Shown here in pieces: positions 1-9,759 of a stretch of 64,000 nt of DNA. The stretch covers positions 1 to 64,000 of the forward strand of contig NZ_MDCB01000003.1 in the NCBI RefSeq assembly GCF_002939705.1, given 5' to 3'. The position numbers were made by a program, and so were the translations under genes. The notes under the pieces were generated by a model. It was not told the origin of the DNA. It worked only from the letters and a program-made list of their open reading frames with translations, and made no database searches. Within the stretch, counting starts at the first letter, position 1, and every line of letters begins with the position of its first letter. The DNA is from Xanthomonas albilineans. GTDB taxonomy: Bacteria > Pseudomonadota > Gammaproteobacteria > Xanthomonadales > Xanthomonadaceae.

Positions 1-1247
1 CCCAGCGCCATGCTGCCGTTGCCGCTGGCAAGGGCATAGCCCCCCAACGACACGCTGTAAGGCGCGAACGATGCGGCGCTGTGGCCGATCGCGACCGAAT
101 CGACGTTGCCCGGCCGGTTGGGAGACACATTGGCGTTGTAGCCCATTGCAATCGCGTAGTTCGCCTGACTCTCGGCGCCCGCGCCCAACGCAATTCCACC
201 GATACCAGTCGCGGCGGTGATCGAAACGCTGTTGCCGGCGCTGGCCGCAGCGGTACTCACACCGCCCAGCGCCACGCTATCGGTACCGCTGGCCAACGCA
301 TTCATGCCCATTGCCACGGTACTGGTTGCCGTTGCCCGCGCGCCTTCGCCCACCGCAGCCGAGTAGTCGCCGGCAGCACGCGCGTCGTACCCCATTGCCG
401 TGGCCAGAGAGCCGGCCGCCTTGGACAAACCACCGACAGCAGTGGCCCCATTTCGAAAGGTTTGCGCGTGATAGCCCAATGCTGTGCTTTGCACGCCGCT
501 CGCGGAAGTGCCGGTGCCGACCGCAGTGGACAGCGGATCCAGCGCTCGCGCGCCGCCACCGACGGCAGTGGATGCGGTCCCTATGGCCTGAGTGGCTTGC
601 TGATGACTGCCGATGATGACGCCTTGATCGTCGTATTCGTATACCTTGGCAATGCCGCCAATCGCCGTGGCCGAGACGCCGATGGCACTGGCATTGCTGC
701 CTACGGCGGTTGCGTTATTCCCCAACGTCGTGGCACCGCTCCCCAGCGCGCTGCCGCCGCCGCCGATGGCTTTGGCACCTTCGCCGACGGCGACTGCATT
801 GGCGCCTTCGACATAGGCACCGACATTGCTGTAGGCACTGCCACTGGACTGGAAGTACTTGGCGTTGGTCTCGGCGATCTGCCTCACCGTCTTGTGCTTG
901 GTCTTAACGTACTTGGTCTTAAAGTACTTGACCTTACCGTGCTTGGCCGCATCAACGTGCTGCACGTTGACCGGATCGGTAACTGCGGCGATGCGGGCGC
1001 TATGGCGTTGCCCCTGAGCGACGGCGGCGCTGGCGGTTTGCAGCGACTGCGCCTGTCCGGGGACGGGGAGTACCGATACAGCGCCCCCCAACGCCATCAC
1101 GATCGCCGCCGACAGGGTGAGCCCCTGAGCATGTCCGCCACGCCCGTCGCGTAGACGTGCCGCACGCGCGTCGCCACTGGCCAGTTCCGACGCCACGACC
1201 CACATCCCCAATGCTTTGTTCCAGACCTTGCGGTAAATCCGATTCAT
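1..1247 (-). CDS. YadA-type trimeric autotransporter adhesin, N-terminal part (gene runs off the window)
   Basis: The reading frame stays open from ATG 1247 to the window edge (about 415 residues), so the stalk and C-terminal membrane anchor lie outside. The N-terminus MNRIYRKVWNKALGMW is an extended signal peptide region (ESPR) as found in large autotransporters, followed by a hydrophobic segment ending near a GQAQS cleavage-like site. After a short Lys/Tyr/Thr-rich linker, the rest is made of YadA head repeats of the form AxAxGxxAxAxGxxSxAxG (for example GANAVAVGEGAKAIGGG and DSVALGG). Such proteins are exported by the type V pathway and act as surface adhesins. The start is chosen because it opens the ESPR; a GGAG lies 9 bases upstream. 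Family identity is clear; the ligand is unknown. Confidence 0.93.
   Translation of the reverse strand, partial: MNRIYRKVWNKALGMWVVASELASGDARAARLRDGRGGHAQGLTLSAAIVMALGGAVSVLPVPGQAQSLQTASAAVAQGQRHSARIAAVTDPVNVQHVDAAKHGKVKYFKTKYVKTKHKTVRQIAETNAKYFQSSGSAYSNVGAYVEGANAVAVGEGAKAIGGGGSALGSGATTLGNNATAVGSNASAIGVSATAIGGIAKVYEYDDQGVIIGSHQQATQAIGTASTAVGGGARALDPLSTAVGTGTSASGVQSTALGYHAQTFRNGATAVGGLSKAAGSLATAMGYDARAAGDYSAAVGEGARATATSTVAMGMNALASGTDSVALGGVSTAAASAGNSVSITAATGIGGIALGAGAESQANYAIAMGYNANVSPNRPGNVDSVAIGHSAASFAPYSVSLGGYALASGNGSMAL
894..950. repeat. 15-bp tandem repeat, about 3.8 copies, inside the adhesin gene
   Basis: The plus strand reads four consecutive 15-base units beginning gtgcttggtcttaac, gtacttggtcttaaa, gtacttgaccttacc and gtgcttggccgc. 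On the coding (minus) strand each unit encodes five residues (KVKYF, KTKYV, KTKHK), giving a basic linker between signal peptide and head. Because 15 is a multiple of three, copy-number change would alter linker length without a frameshift. Confidence 0.85.
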
Positions 1248-1429
1248 CGACGGCTGCTCCTAAATTCGGCTGGTTTTTGCTCGAAAAGCCACCCCCGTCC
1301 GGCGTTTCAACCGGCCGACCCCCCGTCGGTTTTTAGCGCCGCATACTCCTTGGAACCAGGACACAAAAGACGTGCGCCTGTCGCCAGCCCCAATTACATG
1401 AACAGAGGCAGAATGCGGAACTGACTGGA
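1248..1429 (-). promoter_or_regulatory. Long G-rich 5' leader of the adhesin gene
   Basis: If the promoter at 1430-1458 is correct, the adhesin mRNA has a leader of roughly 175 nt. On the minus strand it contains two G tracts: a run of six G within a CCGAC...GTCGG hairpin (about 1315-1330), and a run of five G followed by a TGGC (about 1290-1297). A second small hairpin CCGG...CCGG lies between them. G-rich leader motifs of this kind are targets of the C-rich loops of the Xanthomonas sRNA sX13 (established for other genes); application here is inference. Confidence 0.35.
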
Positions 1430-1458
1430 GTGTTAACCGCAGGCCCGAAACAAGTCAA
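1430..1458 (-). promoter_or_regulatory. Putative sigma-70 promoter of the adhesin gene
   Basis: On the minus strand a TTGACT (-35 box, 1458-1453) is separated by exactly 17 bases from TAACAC (-10 box, 1435-1430). It lies at the edge of a strongly AT-rich block (about 1455-1570), unusual for this GC-rich genome. The -35 box is one base from consensus, while the -10 box is weak (three of six). Confidence 0.4.
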
Positions 1459-1902
1459 GTTTTTGACATTTTAATTTTTCTTTTGCGACATAAATCTAAA
1501 TTTTTCGAGTGAAATCCATCTCAACAGTAAAATTCAATAAAAATCAAAGCACTGTCCGCCAATTTTTCGACACATCCTTTGTAACCCGCAGCGCATCCCC
1601 TCACACGACTCCCCTGCACTCCAATGAATTGACGCATCGACACATGCAATGCGCTTGCGTCAGCCGCCAATCGCCGCCAGCGCCGATTGCGCAACATCAC
1701 CCACAACACGCCACCAAACTGGCGCAGGCAAGAGCGCAGCACAGGCTGTGCTGCCTACACAACACGGACTAAGGACGATCGCACGCAACCGCCGGCGCAT
1801 GCACCGGCGATGCAGGGTATGGCAGCAGAACAGCAACAAAGCGGCATCCGCGCGATGCCGTTACCCGGTCATGCAATCACGGCGGTATCGCTTCTGCAGC
1901 GG
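1459..1902. other. Intergenic region between adhesin and purL, no gene seen
   Basis: About 1459-1570 is AT-rich (runs of A and T, probably curved or upstream-element DNA for the adhesin promoter); the rest has normal GC. Short open frames exist on both strands but have no codon bias, ribosome binding site or family resemblance. A perfect inverted repeat with a single central base occupies 1736-1754. Confidence 0.5.
1736..1754. repeat. 9-bp perfect inverted repeat with 1-bp centre
   Basis: GCAGCACAG, central G, then CTGTGCTGC. The one-base centre does not allow a stable RNA hairpin without opening pairs, so a dimeric protein binding site is as likely as a structural element. No T tract follows on either strand. 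Confidence 0.35.
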
Positions 1903-1936
1903 ACTGACGCATCCGCATGGCAGCGGATGCGTCAGT
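1903..1936 (-). terminator. Hairpin downstream of purL, probable transcription terminator
   Basis: ACTGACGCATCCGC (1903-1916) and its exact reverse complement (1923-1936) form a 14-bp stem with a 6-base loop, 8 bases past the purL stop codon. No U-run follows on the minus strand, so it is not a canonical intrinsic terminator, but position and perfect stem support a 3'-end function. Confidence 0.6.
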
Positions 1937-1944
1937 GCGTCAGC

Positions 1945-4900
1945 TCAAGCCACCCACACCCGCGCGTTACGGAACATCCGCAGCCACGGCGAGGTGTCCG
2001 GCCAATCGGCGGGATGCCAACTCAGGTTGAGTGAGCGCGACGTGCGCTCGGGATGCGGCATCAAAATCGTCACCCGGCCATCGTCGCTGGTCAGGCCGGT
2101 GATGCCGTCGGGCGAACCGTTCGGATTCAATGGGTACTGCACAGCGACCGCACCATTGCCATCGACGAAACGCAGTGCCACACGCGCGGCCGCCTGATCG
2201 ACGGCGCTGGCGAATTCGGCACGACCTTCGCCATGCGCCACCACCACCGGGATGCGTGAACCAGCCATACCACGCAGGAAAATCGACGGCGATTCGACCA
2301 CTTCCAGCAGGCTGGTGCGTGCCTCGAACTGCTCGCTACGGTTACGCAGGAACCGCGGCCAATGGGCTGCGCCGGGAATGATGTCCTTGAGTTGGCTGAG
2401 CATCTGACAGCCATTGCACACACCCAGCGCGAAGCTGTCGCTGCGTGCGAAAAACGCGGCGAACGCATCGCGCAGCACTGGCCGCTCCAGGATCGACGTC
2501 GCCCAACCGCGGCCCGCACCGAGGACGTCGCCATAGCTGAAGCCGCCGCAGGCGGCCAGACCCACGAAATCGGCCAAGTTCACGCGGCCGGCGATGAGGT
2601 CGCTCATGTGCACGTCGAACGCACGGAAACCGGCACGTTCGAAAGCATGCGCCATTTCGATCTGACCGTTGACGCCCTGTTCGCGCAGGATCGCCACCTT
2701 CGGCCGCTGGCCGCTGGCGACCGGCGAGCGCTGCCGCACCGCCTGCACTTGCGGCACGTGTCCCTTGATGTACGGCGCGGCCACATCCTCGGCCGGATCG
2801 AAGGTCAAGTGCGGCTGCAGCCCAGGCACGGCGAAATCGCGCGCCAACGCGCGTTCTTCGTCGGCGCTGTCGGGGTTGTCGCGCAACTTCTGTATGGCAT
2901 GGCTGACAGACCACCACGCATCGAACAACGCCTCCCAACGCCACTGCGCCAGTAGCTTGCCGGCCAGACTCACGCGCACGGCGGCGGCCGTACTGGGACG
3001 GGCGATGCGCTGCGCACATTCGGTCAGCGCATGGCGCTCGACCAGATCGGCGAAGGCGACGCGGTCCTCGTTGGCAACCTGTACCACGGCGCCAAGTTCC
3101 TCGTTGAACAGACTGCGGAACGGGTCCTCGCCCCAGGCATCGAGGGTGATGTCCAGGCCCTGGCGGGAGGCAAACGCCATTTCGCACAAGGCCGCGAACG
3201 CACCGCCGTCGCTGCGGTCGTGGTAGGCAAGCAGAATACCTGCCTCGCGCGCATCGCGGATGAGGTGGAAGAAGGCGCGTAAGCGCTGCGGATCGTCCAG
3301 ATCGGGCACTGCACCGCCAAACGCCGGCAGTTCGCCCTCGGCATACACCTGTGCCAGGACAGACCCACCCAGGCGTTGCTTGCCACCACCCAACCCGATC
3401 AACCACACATCGCTCTCGACCTCGCGCGCCAACAACGGCGTCAACTGCGCACGCGCATCGGCAACGGGAGCGAAGGCGGAGACGATGAGCGAGACCGGCG
3501 AAACACTTTTATGGGTTGCGCCTGCATCCGACGTCTGAGCGCCGTGATGCGCAACTGTCTGCCACTGCGCCTGCATCGACAGCGAATCCTTGCCCACGGG
3601 GATACTCAGGTCCAACTGCGGGCACAACTCCATGCCCACCGCATTGACCGCGGTGTACAAGCGTGCGTCCTCGCCAGGGTGGTTGGACGCGGCCATCCAG
3701 TTCGCCGAGAGTTTGATCTGATCCAGCGCCTGCACCGGTGCCGCGCACAGGTTGGTAATCGCCTCGCCGACCGCCATGCGTGCGGCGGCCGCTGCATCGA
3801 GCAACGCCAGCGGGGTGCGCTCGCCGATCGCCATCGCTTCGCCGGCATTGGTGTCGAAGCCGGCCAGCGTGATCGCACAATCGGCCAGCGGCAATTGCCA
3901 TGGCCCGATCATTTGCTCGCGTGCGGTGAGACCGCCAACACTGCGATCGCCAATGGTGACCAGGAAGTTCTTCGCCGCCACCGCAGGATGCGCCAACACC
4001 CGCAAGCCAGCCTCGTGCAAGTCCAGCGCGGCGGTGTCCAGTGACGGCCAGCGCGGCGCCGGCGGCTGACGGGTATCGCGATGCATCTTCGGCGGCTTGC
4101 CAAAGAGGACGTCCATGGGCAGATCGATGGGCAAGTCGCGCATCCCGGCGGCATCGGCCGCAGTGCCCAGCGTGCCGTAGCCCACCACCAACCGCTGCTC
4201 CGCCGTCGCCACGCCAACTGCGGCAAACGGACAACGCTCGCGCTCGCAGATCGCGGTGAATTCGGCCAGGCGCGCCTGCGGCACACCGAGCACATAGCGT
4301 TCCTGCGATTCGTTGCACCACAACTGCATCGGCGAGAGCGACGGGTCATCGCTGGGCACGCGCTCCAGATCGATGATGCCGCCCACGCCCGAGTCGTGCA
4401 GCAGTTCGGGAATGGCGTTGGACAAACCACCAGCGCCAACATCGTGGAACCAGCGGATCGGATTGTCCGCCGCCAACGCCACGCAGCGGTCGATCACCTC
4501 CTGCACGCGCCGCTCCATCTCCGGGTTGTCGCGTTGCACACTGGCGAAATCCAGATCTTCGGCGCTGTCGCCAGAAGCCACCGAACTGGCCGCGCCACCG
4601 CCCAGACCGATCAGCATCGCCGGGCCGCCAAGCACGATCACCGCATCGCCCGGTTGCAGCGCGATCTTCTGCACCTGCATCCGGTCGATCGCGCCCAAGC
4701 CCCCGGCCAACATGATCGGCTTGTCGTAGGCGCGGGTCAGATCCTGCGTCTCGGGCAACTCGAAGCTACGGAAATAACCGAGCAGGTTGGGCCGACCGAA
4801 TTCGTTGTTGAACGCCGCGCCGCCCAAAGGCCCTTCCAGCATGATCTCCAACGCCGGGGCCATGCGCGGGTTCAATGGACGCGCACGCTCCCATGGCTGC

Positions 4901-5916
4901 GGCAACATCGGAATACGCAAGTGCGAGACGCTGAAACCGGTCAGGCCCGCCTTGGGCTTGCCGCCACGACCGGTGGCGCCCTCGTCGCGGATCTCGCCGC
5001 CAGCGCCGGTGGACGCGCCCGGGAACGGCGCGATCGCGGTCGGGTGGTTATGGGTCTCGACCTTGATGCAGAACGCCGAGGGCGTGACCGCTTCGCTGCG
5101 GTACTCGCCGCTGGCCGGGTCCGGGCGGTAGCGCGCGGCCGGATATCCTTCCACCACCGCGGCATTGTCGCTGTAAGCGCTGAGCGTGTGCTGCGGAGTC
5201 TGCTGGTGAGTGTGCTTGATCATCCGGAACAACGAGCGCTCCTGCTCCTTGCCGTCGATGGTCCAGCTGGCGTTGAAGATTTTGTGCCGGCAATGCTCAG
5301 AATTGGCCTGCGCGAACATCATCAGTTCCACATCGGCCGGATCGCGACCAAGCTCGCCGAAGCGCTGACGCAGGTAGTCGATCTCGTCCTGGGCCAGAGC
5401 CAGCCCCAGGCGCACGTTGGCCGCTTCCAACTGCGCCAGCGCGATGCGCTCGACCTCGCCGCGCACCGGCGCCTGGAACAACGCCTGCGCCTGCGCCGCG
5501 TCCTCCAACAGCGATTGGGTCATCGGATCGTGCAACAGTTTGGCCAGCGCCGCCTGATGCGTCGGTGTCGCAGGCCAACCCGCCAGGTCTAGCCGGGTCC
5601 CACGCTCCACCCGCCGGATCGCCAGGCCGGCGCCACGTACCAGTTCGGTGGCCTTGCTCGACCACGGCGAGCGCGTTCCCAAGCGCGGGACCACATAGCG
5701 CGAACAGGCCCCCGGCTCGGCCGCAACCGGCGATTCCTGGGCCTGCAAGATGCGACACGCAGCACTCAGATCGACCCGACCATCGCTGTCGCGATCGAGA
5801 AAATAGACATGCCAGGCGCCGGTGATGCGCACGCCGGGAACGATGGATTGCAGACGGGTTTCGAGCCGAGCGCGACGGAACGGCGAAAGAGCGGAAGCGC
5901 CCTCGAGGACGATCAT
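1945..5916 (-). CDS. purL: Phosphoribosylformylglycinamidine synthase (FGAM synthetase, large type)
   Basis: This 1323-residue cytoplasmic enzyme catalyses the fourth step of de novo purine synthesis: formylglycinamide ribotide + glutamine + ATP to formylglycinamidine ribotide. It is the large single-chain form of gamma-proteobacteria, with fused PurS-like N-terminal, two synthetase lobes and a C-terminal glutamine amidotransferase. Visible signatures are NSEHCRHK at residues 205-212, glycine-rich ATP site segments such as [12 protein letters not shown], and the amidotransferase triad Cys1167 (GVCNGCQ), His1288 and Glu1290 (PHPER). The frame stays open to 6012, but the start at 5916 ([15 protein letters not shown]) fits the family N-terminus, whereas the upstream extension is low-complexity and overlaps a hairpin. 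Confidence 0.97.
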   Translation of the reverse strand: MIVLEGASALSPFRRARLETRLQSIVPGVRITGAWHVYFLDRDSDGRVDLSAACRILQAQESPVAAEPGACSRYVVPRLGTRSPWSSKATELVRGAGLAIRRVERGTRLDLAGWPATPTHQAALAKLLHDPMTQSLLEDAAQAQALFQAPVRGEVERIALAQLEAANVRLGLALAQDEIDYLRQRFGELGRDPADVELMMFAQANSEHCRHKIFNASWTIDGKEQERSLFRMIKHTHQQTPQHTLSAYSDNAAVVEGYPAARYRPDPASGEYRSEAVTPSAFCIKVETHNHPTAIAPFPGASTGAGGEIRDEGATGRGGKPKAGLTGFSVSHLRIPMLPQPWERARPLNPRMAPALEIMLEGPLGGAAFNNEFGRPNLLGYFRSFELPETQDLTRAYDKPIMLAGGLGAIDRMQVQKIALQPGDAVIVLGGPAMLIGLGGGAASSVASGDSAEDLDFASVQRDNPEMERRVQEVIDRCVALAADNPIRWFHDVGAGGLSNAIPELLHDSGVGGIIDLERVPSDDPSLSPMQLWCNESQERYVLGVPQARLAEFTAICERERCPFAAVGVATAEQRLVVGYGTLGTAADAAGMRDLPIDLPMDVLFGKPPKMHRDTRQPPAPRWPSLDTAALDLHEAGLRVLAHPAVAAKNFLVTIGDRSVGGLTAREQMIGPWQLPLADCAITLAGFDTNAGEAMAIGERTPLALLDAAAAARMAVGEAITNLCAAPVQALDQIKLSANWMAASNHPGEDARLYTAVNAVGMELCPQLDLSIPVGKDSLSMQAQWQTVAHHGAQTSDAGATHKSVSPVSLIVSAFAPVADARAQLTPLLAREVESDVWLIGLGGGKQRLGGSVLAQVYAEGELPAFGGAVPDLDDPQRLRAFFHLIRDAREAGILLAYHDRSDGGAFAALCEMAFASRQGLDITLDAWGEDPFRSLFNEELGAVVQVANEDRVAFADLVERHALTECAQRIARPSTAAAVRVSLAGKLLAQWRWEALFDAWWSVSHAIQKLRDNPDSADEERALARDFAVPGLQPHLTFDPAEDVAAPYIKGHVPQVQAVRQRSPVASGQRPKVAILREQGVNGQIEMAHAFERAGFRAFDVHMSDLIAGRVNLADFVGLAACGGFSYGDVLGAGRGWATSILERPVLRDAFAAFFARSDSFALGVCNGCQMLSQLKDIIPGAAHWPRFLRNRSEQFEARTSLLEVVESPSIFLRGMAGSRIPVVVAHGEGRAEFASAVDQAAARVALRFVDGNGAVAVQYPLNPNGSPDGITGLTSDDGRVTILMPHPERTSRSLNLSWHPADWPDTSPWLRMFRNARVWVA

Positions 5917-6002
5917 GTCCGGTGAACCGTGTGAGGAAACGGGCTGGCTATTGTAGCCGGGACTCGGGACTCGACGCCGAACTCGCGGCTCGAAAAGCAT
6001 CA

Positions 6003-6020
6003 GCCCCGCCATGGCGGGGC
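6003..6020 (-). terminator. Palindromic hairpin between dsbC and purL, probable dsbC terminator
   Basis: GCCCCGCCATGGCGGGGC is a perfect 18-base palindrome. Read on the minus strand it lies about 90 bases beyond the dsbC stop and is followed by TGATGCTTTTCG, a weak T tract, consistent with termination of dsbC before purL. Confidence 0.5.
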
Positions 6021-6111
6021 CTATGGGAGATCAAGACGCAGCAGGATCTGTCCGGCAGCACCGGCCAACGCTCCCCTTACCGGCGTTCCAGCATTCCTGA
6101 CCCGTGCCCCA

Positions 6112-6918
6112 TTAGCGGCTTGCACCGGCCTTGGACGCCTCCGCCGCACGCATGTCCAGTGCCTCGCGCAGTTTCGCTGGCGGCAAGTAGCCGCCCAACT
6201 GCGTACCATCAGGAGCAAAGATCGCCGGGGTACCGTTGACACCCAGACGCTGGCCCAGGTTGTACTGCATGGTCACCGGGTTCTTGCAGTTGTTGGACGC
6301 GGTCGGCACCTTGCCGCTGGCCTTGGCCTCGGTCAGCGCTTTCTTCTTGTCCGCCGCGCACCACACCGCCACCATGTCCTTGTAGTCCTGGCTGCCCAGA
6401 CCCATGCGCGGGAAAGCCAGGTATTCCACCGCGATACCCTGCTTGTTGAGTTCGCCGATCTCACTGTGCAGCTTGCGGCAATAGCCGCATTCGATGTCGG
6501 TGAACACGCTGATCTTGTACTTCGGATTGGGCGGAGCAAACACGATGCGGTCGGCGCGCGGCGCCGATTCAAGCAGTTTGCGGCGGTAATTCAATAGGCC
6601 CTCACTGGACGCGAGCTGCTTCTCCTGAATGTCGATGGGCTGCGTCTGGAACAGATAACGACCGTCGTCGGAAACGTACAGCACATGCCCGCTGACCACC
6701 ACTTCGCGAAAACCGGGGAACGGCGCCGCGCCGATGTAGTCCGGTTTGAAGCTGGGATCGAGTTCCATCAACCCGGCGCGTACCCGCTGCTCGTTCGCGC
6801 CGCCAGCCGCAGGCGCGACCTTGGCCGAGGCATCGGCGCCGACAGCAGGCGTGGTGGACTCGGCGCAGGCGGAGAGGGAAACGGCGCTGAGCAGCGCACA
6901 GAGGGCAAAACGGAGCAT
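6112..6918 (-). CDS. dsbC: Thiol:disulfide interchange protein, DsbC/DsbG family
   Basis: This 268-residue periplasmic disulfide isomerase carries the thioredoxin-fold active site Cys144-Gly-Tyr-Cys147 in FTDIECGYCRK, preceded by an N-terminal dimerisation region (about 45-110). A second cysteine pair (about 192 and 213: VAVWCAAD and NNCKNP) matches the structural disulfide of DsbC. The N-terminus MLRFALCALLSAVSLSACAES is a secretion signal; the LSAC at its end also fits a lipobox, so it could be lipid-anchored, unlike E. coli DsbC. It shuffles wrong disulfides in secreted proteins and is kept reduced by DsbD. It stands alone between xerD and purL, on the same strand. Confidence 0.93.
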   Translation of the reverse strand: MLRFALCALLSAVSLSACAESTTPAVGADASAKVAPAAGGANEQRVRAGLMELDPSFKPDYIGAAPFPGFREVVVSGHVLYVSDDGRYLFQTQPIDIQEKQLASSEGLLNYRRKLLESAPRADRIVFAPPNPKYKISVFTDIECGYCRKLHSEIGELNKQGIAVEYLAFPRMGLGSQDYKDMVAVWCAADKKKALTEAKASGKVPTASNNCKNPVTMQYNLGQRLGVNGTPAIFAPDGTQLGGYLPPAKLREALDMRAAEASKAGASR

Positions 6919-7019
6919 GAACTATCCTGAGAGCTGCAGACTGGGCCGATTGTCGCACACCCCCCATCGCGCGCGATTATGAATGGACCGAACAGGGATA
7001 GCCCCCTGACTGATCGCTC

Positions 7020-7994
7020 TCAACCGCGCGGATGATGTTTGCGATGCAGGGTCTGCAAGTGTTCGCGCGCCACCAGGGTATAGATCTGAGTGGTGGACAG
7101 CGAACTGTGCCCGAGCAGCATCTGCAGTGCGCGCAGATCGGCGCCCCGGTTGAGCAGGTGGGTGGCGAAACTGTGACGCAGACCATGCGGACTGATCCGC
7201 ATCGGGTCGATCCCGGCCAACGTCGCGTAGCGTTTGATCAGCACCCAGAACTGCTGCCGGCTCAACGGACGCCGCGCCGCATCGATGAACAACGGCACCG
7301 CGCCGTCACGGGCCGGCACCGCCTGCCCAGCGACCAAGACCGACCGTGCCGTGTCCAGGTAGCACTGCAACCAATGCTGGGATTCTTCGCCCAATGGAAC
7401 CAGCCGCTCCTTACTGCCCTTGCCGGTGACCCGCAGCACGCCTTGACGCAAATTCACCGCATTGGCGGGCAACTGCACCAGTTCACTGACGCGCAGTCCG
7501 GCCGCATACATCAACTCCAGCATGGCGCGGTCGCGCAGGCCCAGCGGCGCGGTTGTGTCGGGCGCCGCCAGCAACGCATCGATCTGGCTTTCGGCAAGTG
7601 CCTTGGGCAATGACCGCGGCAGCCGCGGCGGCTCCAACAATGCGGTCGGGTCATCCCCACGCTGGCCGCGACGCAGACGCAAGGCGAAAAACGCCCGCAA
7701 CGACGACAGCCAACGCGCGTTGCTGCGTTGCGTGTAGCCGAGTTCGGTACGCCAAGCCAGATAATTAAACAGCGCCTGACGGTCGGCACCGACCAGACCA
7801 TCCCCGACCCCATCGCGCCAGCGCGCAAACCCTTCCAGGTCGCGCCGATAGCTGTCCAGGCTCTGCCGCGCCAGCCCCTGCTCAGTCCAGGCCGCGTCCA
7901 AAAATTGCTGGATCGCCGCAGCATCGGCCTCGCGCAGCGGCGCGAGGCGCTGCACCTGCTGGCGGCGTTCGGCAGGAGAATGCAGAATGGGCAT
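7020..7994 (-). CDS. xerD: Site-specific tyrosine recombinase XerD
   Basis: The 324-residue protein has an N-terminal SAM-like DNA-binding domain (about 25-110) and a C-terminal catalytic domain with the full tyrosine-recombinase set: Arg168 (AAGLRVSEL), Lys192, His270-x-x-Arg273 ([12 protein letters not shown]), His296 ([11 protein letters not shown]) and nucleophile Tyr305. With XerC it resolves chromosome dimers at dif under FtsK control. The start [11 protein letters not shown] is taken because the upstream extension of the frame is not protein-like and crosses the divergent RDD gene's promoter region. XerD rather than XerC is called from overall similarity and the dsbC neighbour, usual for xerD. 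Confidence 0.92.
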   Translation of the reverse strand: MPILHSPAERRQQVQRLAPLREADAAAIQQFLDAAWTEQGLARQSLDSYRRDLEGFARWRDGVGDGLVGADRQALFNYLAWRTELGYTQRSNARWLSSLRAFFALRLRRGQRGDDPTALLEPPRLPRSLPKALAESQIDALLAAPDTTAPLGLRDRAMLELMYAAGLRVSELVQLPANAVNLRQGVLRVTGKGSKERLVPLGEESQHWLQCYLDTARSVLVAGQAVPARDGAVPLFIDAARRPLSRQQFWVLIKRYATLAGIDPMRISPHGLRHSFATHLLNRGADLRALQMLLGHSSLSTTQIYTLVAREHLQTLHRKHHPRG

Positions 7995-8161
7995 GGTGGA
8001 GAAGAATACGGGAAAGGCCGTCTCCGGGACCCGAGAAATCCTAACTCCTTGGATCCGTTTTACACAGGCCGCGTGCTGTCGGCGCAGCCCCAAAACGGAC
8101 CGCCCCGGATCAACACAAGGCAGCCCACCGCAAAACACACGACACGCTCTAAGCTGTGCCG

Positions 8162-8647
8162 ATGAGCGCACAGCTTCCCGAATCCCACTCACGCCCACAC
8201 GCGTTGCTACCGTGGCGGCTGCTGGCGCTGTTCTACGATGCCTGGCCGGTGCTGGCGCTGTGGTTCGTGGTCGCAGCGCTGTTCACCCTCTTCTACACCC
8301 TCAATGGCCATGCACCACGCGAGAACATCGCGCCGTTCAGCGCACTGCAGTGGTTGCTGTGGCTGTGCTGCTGGTTAGTGGCCGGACTCTACGCAACGCT
8401 GAGTTGGCGCCGCGGTGGCCAGACCCTGGGCATGCGCCCGTGGCGGCTGCGCCTGCAGACGACCGACGGCAGCACACCGTGCTGGGGCGCCCTGTGGCGC
8501 CGCTACCTGGTCGGCACCTTGTCATTGCTGCTGGGCGGACTGGGATTCTGGTGGGCGCTGGTGGATCGGGAACGGCTGGCGTGGCATGACCGCGCCAGCG
8601 ACACCCGACTGACAAGGATTCAAAAACAAACCCAGCATCCCCGTTAA
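8162..8647 (+). CDS. RDD family integral membrane protein
   Basis: A 161-residue protein with the RDD domain: three hydrophobic segments (about 17-45, 60-80 and 118-142) and the characteristic charged positions, R near the first helix ([16 protein letters not shown]) and a D-rich C-terminal end ([16 protein letters not shown]). RDD proteins are poorly understood; some act as ion transporters. It is divergent from xerD and convergent with lptG, only 5 bases away. The ATG at 8162 is used; an in-frame GTG at 8156 is possible. Confidence 0.85.
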   Translation: MSAQLPESHSRPHALLPWRLLALFYDAWPVLALWFVVAALFTLFYTLNGHAPRENIAPFSALQWLLWLCCWLVAGLYATLSWRRGGQTLGMRPWRLRLQTTDGSTPCWGALWRRYLVGTLSLLLGGLGFWWALVDRERLAWHDRASDTRLTRIQKQTQHPR

Positions 8648-8652
8648 CGCGG

Positions 8653-9759
8653 CTAACTGCTGCGTTTACGGAACATCAACCAGGAAACGGTGAGCATCAC
8701 CAGCGGCGGCAGCGCATAGGCAATGCGATAGTCGAACTTCAACGCGCCAGCCATGCGCCCGAAGAACAACTGCAACAGCCAGAACACCAGTGCGAACAGG
8801 ATGCCCAGAAACAAGCGCTTGCCCATGCCACCGCTACGCAACGCACCGAACGCAAACGGGATCGCAGCGAAGCACAGCGCCAGCACATTGATCGGGTAGA
8901 ACCAGCGGCTCCAGTACTGGTCTTCGTAATCGCGCGCGTCCAGACCGTTGCGCTGGCGGTACTCGATGCTGACGTGCAGATCGTGCGCGGACAGATTGCG
9001 TGGTTTGGCCAAACCCGAGGCCAGCGCCGCCGCATCCAGCTGCGACGGCCACGGCTGGCTGTCGAACGTCTCGCGCTGCACCGAGCGCTCGGCAAAGGTG
9101 TCGCGATAGCCCTGTTTGAGTGTCCAGCCGTTGGCATGATGCTCGGCGCTGCTCGCATGGGTCAGCGTGGCCAGACGGCCATTTTGGTCAAGCGAGTACA
9201 GGCGCACGTCGCGCAGTTCCAGCCAGGAGCCGCCGCCGTCTTGCAGATGCTCCTCGCCGGCCTGCGCATTGAGGAACGTGTCGCCCTCGCGCGCCCACAG
9301 CCCCGAATATCGGGCCATGCTCATATTACTGTTGAACTTGGCGTTGGCCTTGATCACATCGGCCTGGTTCTGCGCCCACGGCCCCAAGGTTTCGCCACTG
9401 AACACCATAGCCACGATCAACACCGTCATGGTCGCCGCCGCCGCCAGGCTCAGCCGCCGCCGCGACAGACCCAACGCACGCAGCGCGGTCAGTTCCGAGG
9501 TGGCGGCGAGTTGGCCCAGGCCCATCAGCACGCCGATCACCGCGCCGGTCGGGAACAGGGTGTAGGCGCGCCGCGGCACGGTGTAGGCGACATAGGCCAC
9601 GGCATGGCCGAGACTATAGCTGCCCTTGCCGATGTCCTTGAATTCGTTGGACAGAGCCATGATGACATCCAGGCCCAGCAGCACCGCCCAGGTCAACAGG
9701 ACAGTGCCGAGTACGGCGCGGCCGACATACAGATCGTGCAGGTTCGGGCGCAGTTTCAT
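8653..9759 (-). CDS. lptG: LPS export ABC transporter permease LptG
   Basis: The 368-residue inner-membrane protein has the YjgP/YjgQ layout: three N-terminal transmembrane helices, a periplasmic beta-jellyroll (about 130-260) and three C-terminal helices. Together with LptF and the ATPase LptB it extracts LPS from the inner membrane and passes it to LptC-LptA. The start MKLRPNLHDLYVGR overlaps the stop of lptF by 4 bases (ATGA), showing translational coupling. The second-position permease is conventionally LptG; the assignment relative to LptF rests on gene order and N-terminal sequence. Confidence 0.93.
   Translation of the reverse strand: MKLRPNLHDLYVGRAVLGTVLLTWAVLLGLDVIMALSNEFKDIGKGSYSLGHAVAYVAYTVPRRAYTLFPTGAVIGVLMGLGQLAATSELTALRALGLSRRRLSLAAAATMTVLIVAMVFSGETLGPWAQNQADVIKANAKFNSNMSMARYSGLWAREGDTFLNAQAGEEHLQDGGGSWLELRDVRLYSLDQNGRLATLTHASSAEHHANGWTLKQGYRDTFAERSVQRETFDSQPWPSQLDAAALASGLAKPRNLSAHDLHVSIEYRQRNGLDARDYEDQYWSRWFYPINVLALCFAAIPFAFGALRSGGMGKRLFLGILFALVFWLLQLFFGRMAGALKFDYRIAYALPPLVMLTVSWLMFRKRSS

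Noticed and set aside
1248-1429. c-di-GMP (GEMM) riboswitch in the adhesin leader
   Set aside because: G-rich leader of an adhesin suggested it, but the conserved GEMM core segments were not found on reading the strand.
1509-2197. Short plus-strand frames in the gap after the adhesin leader and over the purL end
   Set aside because: No ribosome binding site, no coding bias, and the longest ones overlap purL in antisense.
4081-5592. 503-codon open frame on the plus strand opposite purL
   Set aside because: Antisense to clearly conserved PurL motifs, with arginine/histidine-rich shadow composition.
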